Shown here: in pieces, positions 32,763 to 37,219 of the stretch | How positions within the stretch are numbered: the first letter of the stretch is position 1 | How the letters are laid out: the number at the start of each line of letters is the position of its first letter | Assembly (NCBI RefSeq): GCF_902489365.1 | Contig: NZ_CABTZR010000018.1 | Location: forward strand, 1-37,219 | Length of the DNA: 37,219 nt | Direction: 5' to 3' | Source of the DNA: an uncultured Corynebacterium sp. | GTDB lineage: Bacteria; Actinomycetota; Actinomycetes; Mycobacteriales; Mycobacteriaceae | Made by a program: the position numbers and the translations under genes | The notes under the pieces: generated by a model | What the model saw: only the letters and a program-made list of their open reading frames with translations | Told to the model about the DNA's origin: nothing | Database searches by the model: none

Positions 32763-32784
32763 GAAGAATGCAGCAGCATTCTTC
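32763..32784 (+). terminator. Hairpin downstream of ffh
   Basis: GAAGAATGC (32763-32771) and GCATTCTTC (32776-32784) form a perfect 9-bp stem with a 4-base loop, 11 bases after the ffh stop. It is followed by ATTAAAAG rather than a T-run, so it may protect the 3' end or pair with the second hairpin in terminating. Confidence 0.5.
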
Positions 32785-32791
32785 ATTAAAA

Positions 32792-32826
32792 GAAAGGGCC
32801 GGCGCTTTTTTTAGCGTTGGCCTTTG
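32792..32826. terminator. Terminator between convergent ffh and acyltransferase genes
   Basis: AAAGGGCCGGCGCT (about 32793-32806) pairs with AGCGTTGGCCTTT (32813-32825), with one bulged base and two G-T pairs around a T-rich loop. It sits between the ffh stop and the stop of the convergent gene, so it may act on both strands. Confidence 0.6.
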
Positions 32827-32831
32827 TCGTT

Positions 32832-35084
32832 TTAAATGGGTTTATCTGCCGGATATGCAGGATAGGGGATGGGCTCCGCGGGTGTGGCCGGAGGCGTCTC
32901 AGCGGACTGGGGGATCACGGGGCTATCGGCGGGAATTTGCGGGGGCTGCTGTTTGACCTGCTCGCCGTTGAGGATCGGCGCGATTGCTTCACGGATGAGT
33001 GGGATGGCGGAGTCCGCGAAGGCCTTGGTGAAGTGGTGCATATCGCGATAGACCATGATGTTGCCGATGATGACCGGGCAATCGCCGTCGGCGTTGCAGA
33101 ACCACTTCGAGGTGTCCACGGCGAGCATGTTGTCATACTGCGAGAGGACTTCAGCGCCGGGATCGTATGGCGCGTAGACCTCCTCGAAACGCATGCCACA
33201 CCCGAGAGAATCCTTGGTGGCCACGTAGCACTCATCAAACTGGCGGCCATTGCCGTGTTCATCGAAGCCCCACGGGTTGTCGCGGAAACCTACGAAGGGG
33301 ATATCGTGCTTGGCCAGCTCGTCCCAGAAGGCTTTGTAACCTGGCGGGACGGCATCGGGACCGTGCCCGAACGGCTGTCCTGGCCGCGTGGAATTGGACA
33401 CGACCAACGCTGGGTCCGCATCGATGATGCGCTTGACCACTTCCTTGCTCCATTCGGCGCAAGAGGGCTTCACGCTCAGTTCATCGCCCAGCTCGATGGG
33501 GCATCCCACGCGGGTAAGAGGAACCAGCTTGAAGCCCATCTCGCGGCCCAGATAATCCAGCGCCGAAGAAAACTGCTCCGCATGCGAGCCACCCACCAAA
33601 TAGACCTCAACGTCGGAGTCAACGTCACCAAAGATGCACGGCGTCACGCCGTCCTTCTGCGTCTCGATGAAGTAGTCCGTCGGTTCCTGCTCCGGAATGA
33701 AGCACCAATTATCGGCGACCGGTGGCTGGATGCCGCGCGCGAGAATCGGATCAGGCTTGATCTCCACGTTCTCGGGAGGGGTGATGTTCTCAACGAAGGT
33801 CGTTGCTCCCGGGTAGAGCTTCGGGTCCAAGATTTCGCGGTTCGCCTCCTGCAGGCTGCGCAGCCACAGCGGCTGAACGGCCACGAGCGCAATGGTGCAG
33901 GCCGCAACGACGACGCCACCGACCCCGCGGAGAGCGCCGGTGCGGGTGCGGAGGTCGGCGAGGCCGCGGTGGACAGGGAGGTCGTCGGCAAGCGGGCGTT
34001 TGCGGTGCTGGCGCAGGGGCTTCTCGACGAAACGATGCGTCACGTCCGCCAAGCCCAGCGACACCACGATGATGATAGCGCCGAGCCACCACGGAGGGGT
34101 TTCAAGGCCGAGCGCAGCGATGGAAATGATGAGCAGAGGCCAATGCCACAGGTAGAGCGGGTAGGCGATATCACCGAGCCAGCGGGATACCCGGCTCGTC
34201 AGGACTCGCGAAAAGGACCCACCGGAACCGATGATGATGAGGACCGCGCCGCCGATCGGCAACAGGGACAGCGGCCCTGGGAACGCCAAGGTATCGGAGA
34301 TGACCAAGCCTGTGCAGGCGAGCGCGGCCAGACCGACGGCGGTGGCGAGGTTGGACAAGCGCTGCGGCATGCGCAGGTGCGAGCCATAGATAACGAGCAC
34401 CGCGCCCAAAGTCAGCTCCCACGCACGCGACCACGTCGAGTAATAGTTCTCGGGGGTGCCAAAGAGTCCATCTCGGGAGGCATACGCGAAAGAGGCGATG
34501 GTGACCACGAGGAGAATCGGGCCGGCGATGGAGTTTACGGAGGGGAAGCGCTGCGCCTTAAGGCCCGTCTTCTTCGGGCGCAGACGCATGAATGCAGCTA
34601 GGCCGAGAGCAAAGAAGATGCCGATGAGGTAGAACTGGCCTTGGACCGCCATGGACCACATGTGCTGCAGTGGTGACGTTGTTGCTGAAGCGGCGGCGTA
34701 GTCAGCGTTCTGCCGTGCTAATTCCCAGTTCTGGTAGTAGAAGACCGTGGCCGTGATCTGCTTGGTGAGCTCCGTGTTCATGAGCTTCGGGGCGAATAGT
34801 CGGACGAGCAGATAGCTCACGCCGATGACGAGCACGAGGGAAGGCACAAGCCTGCGGATCGTGCGCCAGATAGGCCACCACGGGTTCAACGAGGCGTTCG
34901 GCCGTGCGGCATAGCGCAGCTGTGACCCGAGGAAGAAGTACCCGGAGAGCAACAGGAAAACATCGACGCCACCGGAGACACGTCCGACGAAGACGTGGTA
35001 CAGAACAACCAAAGCGATCGCGATGCCGCGGAGGCCGTCAAGGTCGTAACGGTAGCGGAATGTAGAGGGGGCTTGTTTATTCAT
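32832..35084 (-). CDS. Acyltransferase-3 membrane protein with C-terminal SGNH domain (OafA-like)
   Basis: This is a 750-residue two-domain protein of the OafA type, which transfers acyl (often acetyl) groups onto cell-surface glycans or lipids. Residues 1-410 form the membrane acyltransferase-3 domain with RYDLDGLRGIAIALVVLYH (12-30, His30), GGVDVFLLLSGYF (38-50), and SPLQHMWSMAVQGQFYLI (137-154). About ten hydrophobic segments lead to WLGDIAYPLYLWHWPLLI (302-319). Residues about 460-705 resemble an SGNH hydrolase domain with VGGSHAEQF (497-505, Ser500), an Asn block near 564, and DMHH (681-684). The tail (712-750) is Pro/Ala-rich and likely extends outside the membrane. No strong ribosome-binding site precedes the ATG. 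The acceptor (arabinogalactan, mycolate or other) is unknown. Confidence 0.88.
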   Translation of the reverse strand: MNKQAPSTFRYRYDLDGLRGIAIALVVLYHVFVGRVSGGVDVFLLLSGYFFLGSQLRYAARPNASLNPWWPIWRTIRRLVPSLVLVIGVSYLLVRLFAPKLMNTELTKQITATVFYYQNWELARQNADYAAASATTSPLQHMWSMAVQGQFYLIGIFFALGLAAFMRLRPKKTGLKAQRFPSVNSIAGPILLVVTIASFAYASRDGLFGTPENYYSTWSRAWELTLGAVLVIYGSHLRMPQRLSNLATAVGLAALACTGLVISDTLAFPGPLSLLPIGGAVLIIIGSGGSFSRVLTSRVSRWLGDIAYPLYLWHWPLLIISIAALGLETPPWWLGAIIIVVSLGLADVTHRFVEKPLRQHRKRPLADDLPVHRGLADLRTRTGALRGVGGVVVAACTIALVAVQPLWLRSLQEANREILDPKLYPGATTFVENITPPENVEIKPDPILARGIQPPVADNWCFIPEQEPTDYFIETQKDGVTPCIFGDVDSDVEVYLVGGSHAEQFSSALDYLGREMGFKLVPLTRVGCPIELGDELSVKPSCAEWSKEVVKRIIDADPALVVSNSTRPGQPFGHGPDAVPPGYKAFWDELAKHDIPFVGFRDNPWGFDEHGNGRQFDECYVATKDSLGCGMRFEEVYAPYDPGAEVLSQYDNMLAVDTSKWFCNADGDCPVIIGNIMVYRDMHHFTKAFADSAIPLIREAIAPILNGEQVKQQPPQIPADSPVIPQSAETPPATPAEPIPYPAYPADKPI

Positions 35085-35376
35085 AAAAAGAGGATTGTGT
35101 GGCGTCGAAATAACCGCATTACAGACTACCCCTTTCGCGGGGTAAGGCCTAACTCTGCAAGAGCTAAGGGGAATTTCCTATCTCGTGGGAGTTCCGCTAA
35201 AGTTGTCGAAGTTGTTCACGTCCAGCGTGGAGAACATATAACTTCATTTCTGCGTAACGCCGGTACCGCCTACGGACGGCCGGCACGTCACGCGCAGGAT
35301 AAATCCAAGGGTTGAACCGGCGCGCCACCAAGCGGCGCGTGACTGAACTGCCCGGTGACTAGAAAAGGAGCCAATC
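35085..35376. other. Intergenic region between the acyltransferase gene and rpsP
   Basis: This 292-base gap holds no gene I can support. It must carry divergent promoters. For rpsP a TATAAC box lies near 35237-35242, with GTTCAC 17 bases upstream of it, giving a leader of about 130 bases. That leader contains a small GC-rich hairpin (CGCGCC 35321-35326 with GGCGCG 35334-35339). Such a long leader for rpsP could take part in translational feedback, but that is speculation. Confidence 0.4.
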
Positions 35377-35895
35377 ATGGCCGTTAAGATCAAGCTGCAG
35401 CGTATGGGTAAGATCCGCAACGCTGAGTACCGCGTCATCGTCGCTGATGCGCGCACCCGCCGCTCCGGCAAGGCTATCGAGAACATCGGCATCTACCAGC
35501 CGAAGCAGGAGCCGTCCCTGATCCAGATCGATTCCGAGCGCGCTCAGTACTGGCTGGGGGTCGGCGCGCAGCCGACCGAGCCGGTTCTCGCACTGCTCAA
35601 GGTGACCGGTGACTGGCAGAAGTTCAAGGGTCTGCCGGGCGCAGAGGGCACCCTGAAGGTTGCTGAGGAGAAGCCGTCCAAGCTGGACCTCTTCAACGCT
35701 GCTCTGGCTGAAGCCAACAACGGCCCGACCATCGAGGCCATCACCGAGAAGAAGCGCAAGGCCAAGGAAGAGGCTGAGGCTAAGGCCGCCGCTGAGAAGG
35801 CTGCTGAAGAGGCCGCTGCCGCTGAGGCTGCAAAGGCAGAGGAAGAGGCTGCTAAGGCTGAAGAAGCCGACTCCGCTGAGGAGTCCGCAGAGTAA
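35377..35895 (+). CDS. rpsP: 30S ribosomal protein S16
   Basis: S16 is an assembly protein of the small ribosomal subunit that binds 16S rRNA. The first 85 residues or so (MAVKIKLQRMGKIRNAEYRV and on through the IDSERAQYWLGVGAQPTEPVLALLK block) are the conserved S16 fold. Residues about 88-172 are a long tail dominated by Ala, Glu and Lys (PTIEAITEKKRKAKEEAEAK and following), which should be a charged helix. E. coli S16 has only about 82 residues, but such tails are typical in actinobacteria. AAAGGAG lies 6 bases before the ATG. A terminator follows, so rimM is not co-transcribed, unlike the common rpsP-rimM-trmD operon. Confidence 0.97.
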   Translation: MAVKIKLQRMGKIRNAEYRVIVADARTRRSGKAIENIGIYQPKQEPSLIQIDSERAQYWLGVGAQPTEPVLALLKVTGDWQKFKGLPGAEGTLKVAEEKPSKLDLFNAALAEANNGPTIEAITEKKRKAKEEAEAKAAAEKAAEEAAAAEAAKAEEEAAKAEEADSAEESAE

Positions 35896-35913
35896 ACTGC
35901 TGGCCTAACAGAA

Positions 35914-35948
35914 ATATCCCCGCGACCTACAGGTCAGCGGGGATTTTT
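35914..35948. terminator. Bidirectional terminator between rpsP and tetR
   Basis: The arms ATCCCCGC (35916-35923) and GCGGGGAT (35937-35944), with an inner GACC/GGTC pair, form a strong hairpin followed by TTTTT on the plus strand. On the minus strand an A/T-rich stretch also follows, so it can serve both rpsP and the convergent tetR. Confidence 0.88.
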
Positions 35949-35953
35949 AGTGC

Positions 35954-36619
35954 TTAGGATCGTCCGGGGTGGCGCGTTTCCAGAGGATTGTCGAAGTCCA
36001 AGCCGCGGACAGCGGAGGCGATAACTGACTGCGCCATAGTTTCCACCTTTTCCTCCGGTAGCGACCTCAAATGCCCGCTGAGGCACAAGACGGTGAATCC
36101 GTGCACAGTAGACCAGCTGGCCAGGCAATTCTGCATCATGTGTTGCCTACTGGGTTCCTGTCCGATGGAGCGCGCATACTGCTCCATGTAGCCGTAGAAA
36201 TTGAATGTGGCCTGCACACGTGGGTCCTCGCCGGGGCCCTCGGCCGCGGCCGCGAGTCCAGCTGGAATATCAAAACCGCTCGTGGCCATCATGCACTCGA
36301 AGAAGTTCTGCTCCTCCAAGGCGTAGTGGTAGTAGGCAAAACCAGCCGCCATCATCTTGTCGACAATGCTTCCCTCCGTGTCCTGGAAAGCAGCGTTGAG
36401 TTTGGTGATGAGTTCGTGGGTGGCGACGTCCGCGACGGCGTCGAGAAGCGCGGCTTGATCCTTGAAGTGGCGGTACGCGGCGGTGGGGGAGACACCGACC
36501 GCGCGCGTTGCGGCGCGAATCGTTACTGCCTCCGGTCCGCCCTCTCGGCCTAGCGTAATGGCCTCGCGGAGGATCTCTTCATGCAAATTTCCATGGTGAT
36601 ACGGCTTTGAATTACTCAC
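35954..36619 (-). CDS. TetR-family transcriptional regulator
   Basis: This is a DNA-binding repressor of the TetR type. The N-terminal 60 residues hold the helix-turn-helix: HHGNLHEEILREAITL (8-23), then AVTIRAATRAVGVSPTAAYRHFKDQAALLDAV (about 31-62), with the recognition helix at VSPTAAYRHF. The rest (about 70-221) is an all-helical ligand domain of average size, resembling the TetR_C WHG-like group (the stretch SWSTVHGFTVLCLSGHL lies near 170-186). The start is GTG. The cupin gene lies just upstream on the same strand, 23 bases away, so the two are likely co-transcribed and the regulator may control its own operon or the neighbours. Its ligand is unknown. It is not AmtR as far as I can tell. 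Confidence 0.9.
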   Translation of the reverse strand: MSNSKPYHHGNLHEEILREAITLGREGGPEAVTIRAATRAVGVSPTAAYRHFKDQAALLDAVADVATHELITKLNAAFQDTEGSIVDKMMAAGFAYYHYALEEQNFFECMMATSGFDIPAGLAAAAEGPGEDPRVQATFNFYGYMEQYARSIGQEPSRQHMMQNCLASWSTVHGFTVLCLSGHLRSLPEEKVETMAQSVIASAVRGLDFDNPLETRHPGRS

Positions 36620-36642
36620 AATCTAAGAACAATACTAAAAGT

Positions 36643-37041
36643 CTAGACATTCGCGCCAGTGTGTGGTGTCAACATGGTGAGCAGCATGAGTGCAGGTTCC
36701 TCGCTACATGTCACCGCATGCGGCACGTACGCCGGTAGATGGACAATGCGCCCAGGGGTAAGCACGTGTTCGTGTTCACCGCACTTAAAGGTCACCGCTC
36801 CCTGCAACACCTGAACAGTGATGGGGTGTGCAGCTTTATGGTCAGGTAAATCTTGTCCCGGCAGGAAGGAGAAGAGGATGAGGTTCGCACCATCGGCGCT
36901 GAGGACCCGCTTAACAGCTGGTCTGGGCCGCGTGGGGTGTGGCTCGGGGGCCTCATCGAGCAGATCCAGCGTTGTGAGGGCGACACTGTTGTGGGAGGCG
37001 TCGCCAAAGGTGGTTGCATCATTGATGGGAAGCTCAGTCAT
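36643..37041 (-). CDS. Small cupin-domain protein
   Basis: The 132-residue product has a single cupin fold. The key region is PGQDLPDHKAAHPITVQVLQGAVTFKCGEHEHVLTPGRIVHLPAYVPHAVTC (about 61-112), which holds cupin motif 1 (DHKAAHPITVQVLQG) and motif 2 (PGRIVHLPAYVPHAV). The His residues are potential metal ligands. The N-terminal part (about 1-45) is Pro/Asp-rich. Small cupins of this kind often bind a metal and a small ligand or act as stress-related dioxygenase-like proteins; no specific reaction can be given. On the minus strand TACGCT ends 8 bases before the ATG, predicting a leaderless mRNA. tetR follows 23 bases downstream. rimM is divergent. Confidence 0.85.
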   Translation of the reverse strand: MTELPINDATTFGDASHNSVALTTLDLLDEAPEPHPTRPRPAVKRVLSADGANLILFSFLPGQDLPDHKAAHPITVQVLQGAVTFKCGEHEHVLTPGRIVHLPAYVPHAVTCSEEPALMLLTMLTPHTGANV

Positions 37042-37049
37042 GCCGCCCC

Positions 37050-37055
37050 AGCGTA
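37050..37055 (-). promoter_or_regulatory. -10 box (TACGCT) of the cupin-tetR operon
   Basis: On the minus strand TACGCT is followed by 8 bases and the cupin ATG at 37041. It lies only 6 bases from the opposing rimM -10 box. Confidence 0.45.
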
Positions 37056-37061
37056 GCCCGT

Positions 37062-37067
37062 TAAGCT
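37062..37067 (+). promoter_or_regulatory. -10 box (TAAGCT) of rimM, leaderless
   Basis: TAAGCT is followed by 7 bases and the rimM ATG at 37075, with no separate ribosome-binding site. Confidence 0.5.
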
Positions 37068-37074
37068 AGCAGGC

Positions 37075-37219
37075 ATGGAACTACTCATTGGTCGCGTCGT
37101 GAAATCCCACGGCATTAAAGGCGAGGTCTCCGTCGAGGTGACCACCGACACCCCCGAGACTCGATTCGCCGTCGGCGAGGTTCTCCACGGCACACAAGGC
37201 AAGAAGGAACACGAACTCA
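37075..37219 (+). CDS. rimM: Ribosome maturation factor RimM (5' part only)
   Basis: RimM binds S19 and helps mature the head of the 30S subunit. Only the first 48 codons are inside the window; the gene runs off the right edge. The visible start MELLIGRVVKSHGIKGEVSVEVTTDTPE is the standard RimM N-terminus, with the GRVVKSHGIKGEV motif. ATG 37075 is supported by TAAGCT 7 bases upstream. It is separated from rpsP by the tetR and cupin genes on the opposite strand, which is a break in the usual rpsP-rimM adjacency. Confidence 0.93.
   Translation, partial: MELLIGRVVKSHGIKGEVSVEVTTDTPETRFAVGEVLHGTQGKKEHEL

Noticed and set aside
32817..34601. Long open frame of about 594 codons on the plus strand, antisense to the acyltransferase
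   Set aside because: No domain similarity; the minus strand has clear acyltransferase and SGNH motifs.
34995..35315. Open frame of 106 codons on + across the start of the acyltransferase and the intergenic region
   Set aside because: No ribosome-binding site and no family features, half of it antisense to a real gene, and it overlaps the likely rpsP promoter.

Overview
The window looks like a chromosomal core segment of a high-GC Corynebacterium, a species other than C. glutamicum. This rests on gene order (lgt-pyk-glgP; gdhA; a SepIVA-like gene, DUF177, rnc, mutM, acylphosphatase, smc, ftsY; amtB-glnK-glnD-ffh; rpsP-rimM), on protein sequences close to what I recall of the C. glutamicum counterparts, and on actinobacterial traits such as a fused MrpA/MrpB, an S16 with a long charged tail, and many TAnnnT boxes lying about 7 nt before start codons. 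No insertion sequence, prophage, CRISPR array, tRNA or rRNA was found. Species identity cannot be set by reading alone.

Layout. 1-8150, envelope and central metabolism: lgt and pyk on +; glycogen phosphorylase and an M20 amidohydrolase on -; a small unknown gene on +; glycerate kinase on -. 8151-13400: gdhA, the SepIVA/DivIVA-like gene, a convergent membrane protein on -, then the DUF177-rnc-mutM cluster. 13461-20756: a sodium/alanine-type symporter directly abutting acylphosphatase, then smc and ftsY. 20945-27117: a complete six-gene Mrp cation/proton antiporter operon (mrpAB fusion, C, D, E, F, G) with start/stop overlaps or very short gaps. 27276-32751: the nitrogen-control operon amtB-glnK-glnD followed by ffh. 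32832-35084: an acyltransferase-3/SGNH membrane protein on -. 35377-37219: rpsP, a cupin-tetR pair on -, and the start of rimM at the right edge.

How the genes work together. AmtB (ammonium channel), GlnK (PII with Tyr51) and GlnD (its nucleotidyl-modifying enzyme) form one nitrogen-sensing unit, with gdhA assimilating ammonium nearby. Two sequences matching the recalled AmtR operator (CTAT-N6-ATAG) flank the likely amtB -10 box. FtsY and Ffh, the two SRP GTPases, lie on either side of the Mrp and amt operons. The DUF177-rnc-mutM and smc-ftsY genes are a conserved actinobacterial arrangement.

The most notable points are the paired AmtR-like boxes, the repeated TAnnnT-N6-8-ATG arrangement that predicts widespread leaderless transcription (including face-to-face -10 boxes between the cupin gene and rimM, and a -10 box that begins at the acylphosphatase stop codon), and the placement of the Mrp operon between ftsY and amtB, which I recall as adjacent in C. 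glutamicum. I did not see a convincing wholly new multi-gene system. The least characterised loci are the small gene at 6618-7016, the membrane protein at 10469-11110, the SGNH acyltransferase and the cupin/TetR pair.
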